Assembly: GCF_900129465.1 (NCBI RefSeq)
Contig: NZ_FSRA01000001.1
Location: 3,102,482 to 3,166,481, forward strand
Reading direction: 5' to 3'
Source: Chitinophaga niabensis
GTDB taxonomy: Bacteria > Bacteroidota > Bacteroidia > Chitinophagales > Chitinophagaceae
DNA length: 64,000 nucleotides
A program made the translations under genes and the position numbers. Positions 52,614 to 60,692 of this stretch are shown here, in pieces. Numbering within the stretch: the stretch's first letter is position 1; the number at the start of each line of letters is the position of its first letter. The notes under the pieces are model-generated. The model was not told the origin of the DNA, searched no databases, and worked only from the letters and a program-made list of their open reading frames with translations.

Positions 52614-54455
52614 ATGAATAAAAGGGCATTGCTTATCATGTGGATGCTGATGATCATTTTTTCCGGCCTGGCACAAAACCCGGGAACCTTTGTCGGCTAC
52701 GGAACACTTCCTGTTAAAACACCCGATTCATTACTGCAACAGTTGAAACATGCCGGCAATATAAAAGAGAAAATGCGGGCAGCGCAACCGCTATTAGCCT
52801 TTCATGCCTCCCATGGCACTACAGATTCCGTTATTTTTTATGCACAGCAGCTGATCGCCGAAGCAAACGAAAACCCTGACAAGGCCACCCTGTACAACAT
52901 GCTGGCAAAGGCCTACCAGGACAAAGGATTATACGAGGAAGCTTTGCGTTTTTACCTGGAAGGCATCAGGATAACAGAAACACTGGGCGATACGGCCAGC
53001 TTTAACGACAATAAACTGGGCATAGCTAATGTGTATTTCGCCCGTAATGAATACAACAAAGCTATTACAGCCTACAACGAATTACTGGCCACCACCCTGG
53101 ATGAACAAATAAAACATATCGTATACAGGCAGCTCAGCCAAATCCACTTAGAACGAAAGGAACTGGTAAAAGCACAGGAATACGCCGCAAAGGCACTGAC
53201 CTTTTTCCACCAGTCCGGCCAGCTAAAAAACGAGTTGCAGGCTAAACTCACACTAGGCATCATTGCAGAACTCAATCAGCATGCTGATACGGCGTTCACC
53301 ATTTACAATGAAGTGATCAATATCGCACAGCAGCGCCAGTTCTTCGACGTCTATATCAATGCAGGGCAAAGATTGGGCGACCTCCTGATTGCAAAACAGG
53401 ATTATGAAAATGCCAGGGGTCTGCTTACCATGGTGTATGCCAATGCCATGCAATGGAACGACATGAAGGCACAACTGAAAGTACTGAATAGCCTGCGCAA
53501 CCTGCATGCCGCCATGGGCGATTATAAAAATGCCTATGCTCTCATGACGCAATTAATGGGTATTTCCAGGGAAGTGCAGGACAAGCAAAACAAAAGAGAG
53601 ATCAACGAACTGGAGATAAAATACCAAACCGCACAGAAAGAAAAAGAGATCCTGAACAAGGAAAACGAACTGAGCCAGCAAAAAACAATAAAGTACAGCC
53701 TGTTGATCGGATTCTTAGCCATCCTGCTGCCCGTGATAGGCTTATTGTATATGTATTACCAAAAACTGCAGGCACAAAGTAAGCTGAATGCTACGATGGA
53801 GGAAATGAACCAGCAAAAGATCACCGCGCTGCTAAAAGATAAAGAACTGGAATTGCTGAAGGCCTCCGTAACCGGACAGGAAAAAGAACGGAAACGGATC
53901 GCCGGAGAACTACATGACAGCATCGGAGGCAACCTTGCCGCTATTAAGCTCCAGCTTTCTAACCTCGGGGTAAAAGCGCTAATAAAACAGGTAGACGAAA
54001 CTTACCACCAGGTACGTGATCTCTCTCATGATCTTGTTCCTCAAAAATTCAACAACACAGGATTTACCGAACTGATCGCGGGCTATCTCAGGCAATTCGA
54101 CCTCCCCGGAAACGCCAGGATATCATTTCAGGCTTATCCCCCGGAAGAAATAGAACGCATCGAAACAACACTGAAAGTAGAGATCTATAAAATAATGCAG
54201 GAACTGATCACCAATGCCCAAAAGCATAGCCAGGCATCAAAAGTGGAAATACAGCTGACGCAGTTTGATGGCATGCTGAAGCTGCTGTTCGAAGACAACG
54301 GTAAAGGTTTCGCCACAGAAACCACCCGGCAGGGCATCGGCCTTCAGAATATACGGGAACGCCTGAAACTTTTCGATGGCGTACTTTCCATTGATTCATT
54401 CCCATCGAAAGGCACAGTAATAGACATTGAAATACCTTTAAAATATGAAGCATAA
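52614..54455 (+). CDS. TPR sensor histidine kinase (NarX/HPK7-type core)
   Basis: 613 residues. Signal/anchor start MNKRALLIMWMLMIIFSGLAQ, then about six tetratricopeptide repeats (to about 340), a coiled coil, one membrane helix (YSLLIGFLAILLPVIGLLYMYY, near 363-384) and the kinase core: RIAGELHDSIGGNLAAIKLQL with the phospho-acceptor His near 433, and HATPase motifs QELITNAQKHSQ, FEDNGKGFATE and GIGLQNIRERL. The TPR part faces the periplasm. The response regulator overlaps by 11 bases, so the pair works together. Confidence 0.93.
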   Translation: MNKRALLIMWMLMIIFSGLAQNPGTFVGYGTLPVKTPDSLLQQLKHAGNIKEKMRAAQPLLAFHASHGTTDSVIFYAQQLIAEANENPDKATLYNMLAKAYQDKGLYEEALRFYLEGIRITETLGDTASFNDNKLGIANVYFARNEYNKAITAYNELLATTLDEQIKHIVYRQLSQIHLERKELVKAQEYAAKALTFFHQSGQLKNELQAKLTLGIIAELNQHADTAFTIYNEVINIAQQRQFFDVYINAGQRLGDLLIAKQDYENARGLLTMVYANAMQWNDMKAQLKVLNSLRNLHAAMGDYKNAYALMTQLMGISREVQDKQNKREINELEIKYQTAQKEKEILNKENELSQQKTIKYSLLIGFLAILLPVIGLLYMYYQKLQAQSKLNATMEEMNQQKITALLKDKELELLKASVTGQEKERKRIAGELHDSIGGNLAAIKLQLSNLGVKALIKQVDETYHQVRDLSHDLVPQKFNNTGFTELIAGYLRQFDLPGNARISFQAYPPEEIERIETTLKVEIYKIMQELITNAQKHSQASKVEIQLTQFDGMLKLLFEDNGKGFATETTRQGIGLQNIRERLKLFDGVLSIDSFPSKGTVIDIEIPLKYEA

Positions 54456-55086
54456 TATTATCCTGGCGGATGATCATAAGCTGTTCCTGGAAGGACTGAT
54501 AAAATTAATTGAGAAGGAAGCAGACCTTCATGTGCTGTATTATGCCCATAACGGCAAACTCATCATGAATTACCTGGATCAGCATCCGGACCAGCAGGTT
54601 GATCTTGTTATTACAGACATCAGCATGCCCGATGTAAATGGTATTGTGCTGAATAATCACATCAAGGAAACCAGGCCGGAGATCAGCACACTGGTGGTAA
54701 GCATGCATACCGACAATAACATGATCGATGCACTCATTCAGCAGGATGTAGATGGCTATATCTCCAAAAATGCAGATTCCGATGAGTTACTGGCCGCGAT
54801 CAAAGCGATCCTGAAAGGCGGGAAATACTTTTCAGAAGCCATCAAACAGGATTACATGAACAGTGTTTTCAACAAGGAAAAAGAAACACTGGAAATGCTC
54901 ACCTCACGAGAAAAGGATGTACTGAAATTAATTGCGGAAGAGTACACCACGCAGGAAATTGCCGATAAGCTCTTCTTAAGCAAACATACCATTGAAAGCT
55001 ACCGTAAAACCCTCATACTAAAATTAAAAGTACGCAACCTGGCAGGCCTTACCAGGTATGCCGTAAAATTAGGACTGCTCAGCTAA
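54445..55086 (+). CDS. NarL/LuxR-family response regulator
   Basis: 213 residues. Receiver domain with phospho-acceptor Asp58 in LVITDISMPDVNG, acidic pair DD at 9-10, and a C-terminal LuxR helix-turn-helix (LTSREKDVLKLIAEEYTTQEIADKLFLSKHTIESYRKTL, near 150-188). Overlaps the kinase gene by 11 bases and is its partner. Possible targets are the membrane and envelope genes that follow, whose own promoter sits at 55127. Confidence 0.95.
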   Translation: MKHNIILADDHKLFLEGLIKLIEKEADLHVLYYAHNGKLIMNYLDQHPDQQVDLVITDISMPDVNGIVLNNHIKETRPEISTLVVSMHTDNNMIDALIQQDVDGYISKNADSDELLAAIKAILKGGKYFSEAIKQDYMNSVFNKEKETLEMLTSREKDVLKLIAEEYTTQEIADKLFLSKHTIESYRKTLILKLKVRNLAGLTRYAVKLGLLS

Positions 55087-55126
55087 CCCCCTGAAAACAG
55101 GGTATTGATTTTCACTGGAAACGATG

Positions 55127-55157
55127 TTGTTGCCCCCATCGTGCCGGGATACCTTTG
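55127..55157 (+). promoter_or_regulatory. Promoter for the 55181 gene block
   Basis: TTGTTG at 55127-55132, 17 or 20 bases, TACCTTTG at 55150-55157. It lies 24 bases before the ATG at 55181, so the four downstream genes can be transcribed apart from the regulator pair. Confidence 0.7.
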
Positions 55158-55180
55158 TTGCATAACAAAAACCTAATATT

Positions 55181-55606
55181 ATGATCTACGGAATTACCTT
55201 AATCCTGCTCAGCATCATTGCTGTACCCTCTCTGATCTTATCTAAGAAACCAAACGCAAAGGAACTGCTGGAAAAAGTTGAACCCTACCAGGGTTGGATC
55301 GGTATCGTTTTCTGCTTCTGGGGAATATGGGGCATAGTATCTGCCGTATTAAACTTAGGCTGGCTTACCTCCGCTCCCATCTGGTGGGGAACACTGATGG
55401 CAGGCAGCCTGGTAGAAGCCTGCCTGGGATTTTTGCTGGGTTTCCCCCTCATCAACAAACTGTTCCTCTCCAACAACGATAAAGCCCGGGAAAAAGCCGC
55501 ACGCATCAGGGCGAAGGTTGCCCCCAAACAAGGCCAGCTTGGCATATTGGGTATTATCGTAGGTGTATGGATGATTGTAGCTTCTTTCTTGTTCACCATT
55601 GCTTAA
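55181..55606 (+). CDS. Four-helix membrane protein of unknown function
   Basis: 141 residues. Hydrophobic helices near 1-22, 36-60, 68-95 and 120-140, with a basic loop [17 protein letters not shown] between the last two. Sequence [20 protein letters not shown] and [15 protein letters not shown] repeats the same motif. I do not recognise a family. It begins the block behind the TPR kinase and overlaps no neighbour; the SIMPL gene starts 11 bases after its stop. Confidence 0.65.
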   Translation: MIYGITLILLSIIAVPSLILSKKPNAKELLEKVEPYQGWIGIVFCFWGIWGIVSAVLNLGWLTSAPIWWGTLMAGSLVEACLGFLLGFPLINKLFLSNNDKAREKAARIRAKVAPKQGQLGILGIIVGVWMIVASFLFTIA

Positions 55607-55616
55607 ACAGACACAA

Positions 55617-56228
55617 ATGAAAAAATTAATACTGGCTGCCATCATATCACTGGCAGCGTTGAACAGCCATGCCCAGGAAAAGGAGACCACCATAGAAGTC
55701 AGGGGTGTAGCCAAAATAAGCCGGGAGATTGAGTCCTACCTGATCGATTTTGCCATAGCTGTGGATTATGGTGAAATGGAAGGCAGAAAATCTTTCGAAG
55801 ATCTGAAAAGCGCCTTTTTTGCCAAAGCGAAAGCTGCCGGTTTTGAAGAAAGCCGGTTTAAAGAAGACAAAATGGGATACCAGGCCCTGCAAATGTACAG
55901 GGAAGGCAGTTTATTTACTTTTGAAACCCGCAATAAGGATGAACTGCTGAAAGCGGCTAAACTGGCAAATGGAGGGGGCGTTATCACCATTACGGGCACA
56001 CGGTTAAAGTTCCAGCCACTGAAGGACGAAGAAAAACTTTTTGATGCCGCGTTCCGAAATGGCAAAGAAAGGGCTGCCGGCATTGCAAAGGCCATTAACA
56101 AAAAAACGGGAACAGTACTTACCATCACGGAGTATGCCCCACTTGATACAGGGTCTGAAGATAATTTCTATTATAAGCGCCCTGTAGAGCAGGATTACTA
56201 CCTGATCATAAAATTTGCTGTTGAGTAG
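55617..56228 (+). CDS. Periplasmic SIMPL (DUF541)-like protein
   Basis: 203 residues from the ATG at 55617. Sec signal ending NSHAQEKE. The body begins IEVRGVAKISREIESYLIDFAI, which resembles SIMPL domain proteins (usually vxGxgxvxxxPDxaxi), and ends with a strand-rich stretch YYLIIKFAVE. SIMPL proteins are periplasmic, oligomeric and of unclear role. The assignment rests on the start motif and layout and is moderate. Confidence 0.6.
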   Translation: MKKLILAAIISLAALNSHAQEKETTIEVRGVAKISREIESYLIDFAIAVDYGEMEGRKSFEDLKSAFFAKAKAAGFEESRFKEDKMGYQALQMYREGSLFTFETRNKDELLKAAKLANGGGVITITGTRLKFQPLKDEEKLFDAAFRNGKERAAGIAKAINKKTGTVLTITEYAPLDTGSEDNFYYKRPVEQDYYLIIKFAVE

Positions 56229-56268
56229 CCGGCCATCATTCATTTTTGACCCAAAAATCTAATTCAAC

Positions 56269-56694
56269 ATGAAAAAGATCATCTTATTTTTATTAATACT
56301 GGGAGGAGCAGCCGCATGTAAAAAAGAGAATATGCAGGAAGTGAATGCAAATAACCTGCAAGGCACCTGGGAAGCGACAAAAAAAATCTATATTTATTAT
56401 GAGAATGATAAGGAAATAGAAAGAGAAGAAGCCACTGTTCAACCCAAAAAGGATGTATTTGTATTTGCAGGGGACAGCCTTTTATTATACAGAGATGATA
56501 AGCGTACGAGGGACAGGTACACCTTCACCTTAAATGGCGGCAACCTGGATGTACGGGAAAGCAATTACACCACACATTTCAAACTCAAATGGTACCAGGA
56601 TACACAAATGAGCATAGCGCAGGAAGAAACTGACCAGGGTTCAACGGGCGTTAAAACACGCTATATCCAGGAGACTGTTTTTGTAAAAAAGTAG
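56269..56694 (+). CDS. Lipocalin-like lipoprotein
   Basis: 141 residues. Lipoprotein signal ending GGAAACKK. NLQGTWEATKKIYIYYEND is the typical beginning of small Bacteroidota lipocalin-like domains, followed by regularly spaced strands (DSLLLYRDD, FTLNGGNLDVRE, FKLKWYQDTQMSIAQEE). Ligand unknown. 40 bases after the SIMPL-like gene and 13 before the DUF1266 gene. Confidence 0.65.
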   Translation: MKKIILFLLILGGAAACKKENMQEVNANNLQGTWEATKKIYIYYENDKEIEREEATVQPKKDVFVFAGDSLLLYRDDKRTRDRYTFTLNGGNLDVRESNYTTHFKLKWYQDTQMSIAQEETDQGSTGVKTRYIQETVFVKK

Positions 56695-56707
56695 CCAGAT
56701 AAAAACG

Positions 56708-57790
56708 ATGCAAATGAAGGCATTTATTCAAAATCAACCCGGTGAGCAGGATGCAAAACCCAAACCCAATCTCAATCATAACAACCAGGGACTTCTCTAT
56801 TCGATACTGATCCTTGTGAGTATCCCAATGGGAATAGCCATTCCGGCACTCAACAGGCTCACGGCCATCGGCAAGATCCAAAGCTGGGTGATGTATGGGA
56901 TCCTGGTAGTGTTGGGCCTGCTCACCCTCGCCCTCATTGTTTCCGTCACTAAAAGAATGATGATTAAAAACATCATCGAACAAAAAAAATATTACCGGCT
57001 GGCCGGGAACCTTACCTGGTTGCCGCAGGAAAAAAGAGAAGCTTTGCAACTACAGGCCCATTCCTGTTATCATGCCGGCAGTTGGGTAGAAACACTTGAA
57101 TACTGGCCCTCCGAGATAAGACTGCCCGGGAAAACACGCTTTACTACCTTCCAGGTTGTTTCGAAAGAAGACAGGCTGGCCAGTAACGACGAAGCCTGGA
57201 AGGTGCTTTCCGAAAAAACATATACCGAGCGGATAGATGCCCTTTATGCGGGCATGCATAGCAGGCTCTTTGCAGCAGATAAGCAGGTAATGGCTGTACA
57301 AGACAGGAACTTTATGATCTCCCGGCTGGGAGAATTAACCCAGCTTCCTGAAAGTTATATTACATCCTGCTGGGAGCCGCAAAACGGTAAACCGGCCATA
57401 CTGGTATGGGCATTCGACCTGCAACGTGTAATAGAGCTCTCCAGGACTTCTTTTATGGCCGGGATCATTTCCGAACAAAAAGCCTGGGAGCAGATCCTTA
57501 AAGCCTCCGATTACACCCATGCGCTTTTTGATAACTATACTGATTTCCTCAACAACTATCGCCTCGGGCATGCCTATTGGTGCAACGATTTCAAACTAAC
57601 CAACGAAGAGGCACAAATGCAGAAAGCTTATGATCATGACTGCGAATGGCCAATAAAAGGCGTAACATGGACGAAGAAAAGCACTTTACCCGAAGTGATC
57701 CTGAATGCCTGCAGGGAATATGTAGAAGAAGACGTTAAAAAGAATACCCGGCATACCATCGGGTTCCAGTCAGAAAATAATGATAACTGA
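56708..57790 (+). CDS. Membrane protein with DUF1266 domain
   Basis: 360 residues. Two membrane helices near 28-50 and 62-84, a linker, then a soluble domain with VWAFDLQRVIELSRTSFMAGIIS, EQKAWEQILKAS and NYRLGHAYW, the DUF1266 signature. DUF1266 proteins are common, sometimes near polymorphic toxins, but have no established function. Here the domain is tethered to the membrane, and the gene ends the block behind the TPR kinase. Confidence 0.72.
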   Translation: MQMKAFIQNQPGEQDAKPKPNLNHNNQGLLYSILILVSIPMGIAIPALNRLTAIGKIQSWVMYGILVVLGLLTLALIVSVTKRMMIKNIIEQKKYYRLAGNLTWLPQEKREALQLQAHSCYHAGSWVETLEYWPSEIRLPGKTRFTTFQVVSKEDRLASNDEAWKVLSEKTYTERIDALYAGMHSRLFAADKQVMAVQDRNFMISRLGELTQLPESYITSCWEPQNGKPAILVWAFDLQRVIELSRTSFMAGIISEQKAWEQILKASDYTHALFDNYTDFLNNYRLGHAYWCNDFKLTNEEAQMQKAYDHDCEWPIKGVTWTKKSTLPEVILNACREYVEEDVKKNTRHTIGFQSENNDN

Positions 57791-57820
57791 AGCATACCCT
57801 GCACTGCCACAACTGGCCAC

Positions 57821-59011
57821 CTATTTATATCCAAAATAGTAAACCTTCTGCATCTGTTTACCCAATGTTGCTGTAATACCCATCGGCAAAAGGGATTCCT
57901 GCAATTTGGAAAGATCTTTAGTGAAGATAGTGAGGTTGAATCTCCGTTTGCTGAACGGCTCACTATTTTTGAGAACCACCATACCGGGAAATGGCCCCTG
58001 CAATGGTATGATCATAGCCGCGAGAGAGTGGTTTTCCAGCGAAACAACACCATCAGCGTCGCTAACCTTACTTTGTATTGCTTTCGGATCTGCAAGGTTC
58101 GCCAGCAGTTTAATGGTGTCCGTTACTTCCAGCGTAAGTACTTCCAGCAGGCTATCACGCGTTTCCAACTTTAGTTCAAAGTTATTCATGAGCGTATCCA
58201 GCACATGGCCTGCTTCCGTTTTCTTTTCACTTTTATAGCAATAGGAAAGGAACGAATTGATCATAGCAGGTGGCAATACCACTTGTATATTGCTTACATT
58301 CAGCAGTTGCGCAAAGGCATATTGCGTATTGATACCAATCCTGGTTTCATTATACAACTTACCGGGGCGGGTGAAAAGAAAACCAGAACCCCTGGGCACG
58401 CTCTCCAATGGGCCCACGCTGAAATACTCTTTGATGTCCTGGTTATCCTGTACTGAGTTGAAAACAATTTTTAAAGAATCATAGATGGGACTGGTACGAA
58501 CAGCCAGATTGGCTGACGGAGGCGCAACTACCTTTTTACGGGCAAGGAAATCCGTTATCATACCTTCTGTGAGTTCATAAGCCGCACCGGCCCATTGCAC
58601 CTGCATACGGTCATCTATAAGCGCGCAGAAAGGAATGGAGCTGATCCTGAAATTTTTGAATGTTTTGCCTGTGGTGTCTGATACTACTGCGGTAGTAAAT
58701 ACTACTTTGGCGAGCAGCTTTTTCACTTTCGCCTCGTTTTCATCGGTGAGAGAAAGAAAACGCAGCCGGTTATCCTGCTTGTAGGAGTTTGCTATGGAAT
58801 TGAAGTGTGGTACACCTGCAATGCAGGGCGCACACCAGGTTGCCCAGAAATCCACGACGAGGAACTTACCCCGGAGGTTCTTATCTGGCGGCACATTACT
58901 GATCCAGTGTGTAATGTTGAGCGGAAGCACATTTTCCCCGCTCTTGATCTGCGGAAAGGTTTGAAGGGAACAGGTTAAACTGAACAGGAGGAGGATGAAT
59001 TTTCTCTGCAT
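57821..59011 (-). CDS. Secreted TlpA-like redoxin with unknown C-terminal domain
   Basis: 396 residues. Sec signal ending TFPQIKSG near 20. The thioredoxin domain comes first, with VVDFWATWCAPCIAGVPHF near residue 52, and the remaining 230 or so residues are an unrecognised domain. This is the reverse order to the lipoprotein at 17056-18285, which has its thioredoxin fold at the C-terminus. It is convergent with the DUF1266 gene, and the LytTR gene lies 88 bases upstream on the same strand. Confidence 0.82.
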   Translation of the reverse strand: MQRKFILLLFSLTCSLQTFPQIKSGENVLPLNITHWISNVPPDKNLRGKFLVVDFWATWCAPCIAGVPHFNSIANSYKQDNRLRFLSLTDENEAKVKKLLAKVVFTTAVVSDTTGKTFKNFRISSIPFCALIDDRMQVQWAGAAYELTEGMITDFLARKKVVAPPSANLAVRTSPIYDSLKIVFNSVQDNQDIKEYFSVGPLESVPRGSGFLFTRPGKLYNETRIGINTQYAFAQLLNVSNIQVVLPPAMINSFLSYCYKSEKKTEAGHVLDTLMNNFELKLETRDSLLEVLTLEVTDTIKLLANLADPKAIQSKVSDADGVVSLENHSLAAMIIPLQGPFPGMVVLKNSEPFSKRRFNLTIFTKDLSKLQESLLPMGITATLGKQMQKVYYFGYK

Positions 59012-59099
59012 AACAAAATGTTTACAACCCTAATCTATGAAATCACCGTAGATTATCCTCATCTAATTTCCTGCAAGTAACCTGCCTTTCATAAAAGGT

Positions 59100-59456
59100 T
59101 TAACCTGCTTTCTTTCCTGCCTCTTTATCTCCCCCGATAATATTCAACCGACTTATCAGTTCCGGGTAAAATTGCTTCGAAAGCGCCAAAGGCACTCCAC
59201 CCACCACTACCAGGTCCTTTTCCTTCCCTATTTCCTCAAGATAATTGAGGGACACGGCAAAGGAACGGTGAATTCTGACGAAGAGGCCTTCCGGCAATTG
59301 ACTCAACGTTTTTTCCATAGTAGCGCGTACCTGATAGGAATAATCTTTTGCCAAAAACCTAAGATAATTGTCCTCCGATTTAAGTATCATGATCTCAGCC
59401 AGGTTAAGTCTTACTAACCTGCGATCATCCCGGATAAAAAATGGCTGGTTCATCAT
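59100..59456 (-). CDS. Stand-alone LytTR DNA-binding protein
   Basis: 118 residues: only the LytTR domain, with no receiver, membrane or kinase part. The signature includes MILKSEDNYLRFLAKD, the turn YQVRATMEKTLSQLPE, and FVRIHRSFAVSLNYLEEI. LytTR proteins bind pairs of direct repeats in promoters. ATG codons at 59456 and 59453 leave a one-codon ambiguity. Its own promoter has an inverted repeat over the -7 element, a possible site for self-control. With no kinase nearby, its input is unknown. Confidence 0.88.
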   Translation of the reverse strand: MMNQPFFIRDDRRLVRLNLAEIMILKSEDNYLRFLAKDYSYQVRATMEKTLSQLPEGLFVRIHRSFAVSLNYLEEIGKEKDLVVVGGVPLALSKQFYPELISRLNIIGGDKEAGKKAG

Positions 59457-59495
59457 AATGGATATAGTTGGGTGTTAGATCTTGTGCTTAAACGG

Positions 59496-59532
59496 GTTAC
59501 GTTCAAATGTAACGAAAAAAACCGTTTTGCAA
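59496..59532 (-). promoter_or_regulatory. LytTR promoter with overlapping inverted repeat
   Basis: On the minus strand TTG (59532-59530), 18 bases, TACATTTG (59511-59504). GTTAC (59496-59500) and GTAAC (59509-59513) form an inverted repeat that overlaps the -7 element, so a bound protein would block transcription. Confidence 0.6.
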
Positions 59533-59550
59533 AACCTACTGACACTTTGC

Positions 59551-59624
59551 TGCCATCCTTCAGTGATCCTTCAGTGGTTTTCTGCGGCAGCAAGACTTTG
59601 AGGATGTTTGGCTGAAGGATGGCA
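59551..59624. repeat. Inverted repeat TGCCATCCTTCAG / CTGAAGGATGGCA
   Basis: Two perfect 13-base arms at 59551-59563 and 59612-59624, 48 bases apart. Next to the second arm GAAGGATGG occurs twice 11 bases apart (59614 and 59625), and next to the first arm ATCCTTCAG also occurs twice (59555 and 59566). Direct repeats about one turn apart are the kind of site LytTR proteins use. Confidence 0.7.
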
Positions 59625-59762
59625 GAAGGATGGTAGAAGGCTCACTGAACAAACACCATTTTTTCAACCTGAAAATTTCATTCACCCCACCTGTTTGTAC
59701 ACTGAGACCACAAAACGCATGCACCGATACCACATATTCAAAGATCGGGTCCTCTTCCAAAG

Positions 59763-59770
59763 TACTTTTG
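59763..59770 (+). promoter_or_regulatory. -7 element for the 190-residue gene
   Basis: TACTTTTG matches TAnnTTTG. It would start transcription near 59777, leaving a leader of about 120 bases. No TTG is at the right distance upstream, so an activator may be needed. Confidence 0.45.
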
Positions 59771-59898
59771 TATTGTCGATCGCCACAAAGGGAGCATCGC
59801 TTAGGTGAACGGAGAGGAGCGACTCCTGTAACCTTCTCCCATAGCGGCATCGGCACTGAACGAAACAATTTTAATTCATCATTTAAAACAATTTTTTT

Positions 59899-60471
59899 AT
59901 GGCTAATATTAACGAAAACCTCCTCGTGAGAGGAGCAAGAGGTAACGTAGGTAAACAATTTGTTTACCGCAAACATGGTAATAATACCATGATCGCACGA
60001 ATGCCCAGGATCAATGAGAATGCGGTAAGCACAGAACAACAACTGGCAAAACGCGAACTCTTTGCATCTGCCGCAATGTATGCCCAGGGAGCAATTCAAT
60101 CAGCTGAGCTGAAAAAAGAATACCAGAAGAAAGCTCCCCCTGGCAAAACAGCGTACAACATGGCATTGCGCGACTTCCTGAAAGCGCCTGTAGTAAAGAA
60201 GATCAATACCGAAAAGTACAATGGTACGCCCGGTTCAACGATCATTATTCATGCAAAGGACGATTTCAGGGTAGCTGAAGTAAAGGTGAGTATTTACCTG
60301 GCTTCAACAGGCGATCTGTTGGAAGAAGGGAATGCAACACTGGCCCCTATTAACCGGGAACAGTGGATCTATACCGCCTCTCAGGCTAACGCCTCCATGG
60401 AACCTCTTAGAATCGTAGCTGCTGCTACGGATGTTCCGGGGAACAAGGCCGTGCTTGAAGTCACGCTGTAG
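59899..60471 (+). CDS. Unrecognised 190-residue protein
   Basis: No family recognised with certainty. No signal peptide or membrane segment. The N-terminal half is basic and Gly-rich (LLVRGARGNVGKQFVYRKHGN, then MIARMPRINENAVSTEQQLAKRELFASAAMYAQ), the layout seen in small Bacteroidota proteins of the DUF6266 sort. The C-terminal half is strand-rich (TIIIHAKDDFRVAEVKVSIYLA, and WIYTASQANASMEPLRIVAAA), like an immunoglobulin-type domain. It has its own promoter, long leader and strong terminator and lies across from a LytTR regulator. Confidence 0.6.
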   Translation: MANINENLLVRGARGNVGKQFVYRKHGNNTMIARMPRINENAVSTEQQLAKRELFASAAMYAQGAIQSAELKKEYQKKAPPGKTAYNMALRDFLKAPVVKKINTEKYNGTPGSTIIIHAKDDFRVAEVKVSIYLASTGDLLEEGNATLAPINREQWIYTASQANASMEPLRIVAAATDVPGNKAVLEVTL

Positions 60472-60482
60472 TTATCACACAT

Positions 60483-60516
60483 AAAAAGGGTTGCGCTGCA
60501 CAGCGCAACCCTTTTT
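60483..60516 (+). terminator. Terminator after the 190-residue gene
   Basis: AAAAAGGGTTGCGCTG, loop CA, CAGCGCAACCCTTTTT. Very stable 16-bp arms with a T run. Confidence 0.93.
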
Positions 60517-60692
60517 CCAATCTAATCCATACCGCCTTCATGTTTGAACAGAGATATCTGAATGCCGGCGTTCCCGTTTTCATCTCCGATGTCCTGACAT
60601 GCATTAGTCATAGCCTGTTATTTAATATTGGATGCACCTTGAGATATTTTCCATAAACACCGTATATTACTTAAAAGCAAATAAAGTTTTTA

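Larger units (their letters stand above)
59457..59898. other. 442-base intergenic region between LytTR and the 190-residue gene
   Basis: It holds the LytTR promoter (59504-59532), a 13-bp perfect inverted repeat (59551-59624), short GAAGGATGG direct repeats, a plus-strand promoter element (59763-59770) and a leader of about 120 bases that can fold. No gene I can support. Confidence 0.7.

Noticed and set aside
59560..60099. Long minus-strand open frame opposite the 190-residue gene.
   Set aside because: It crosses the repeats and leader, has Cys- and Ser-rich low-quality sequence, and overlaps a better gene.
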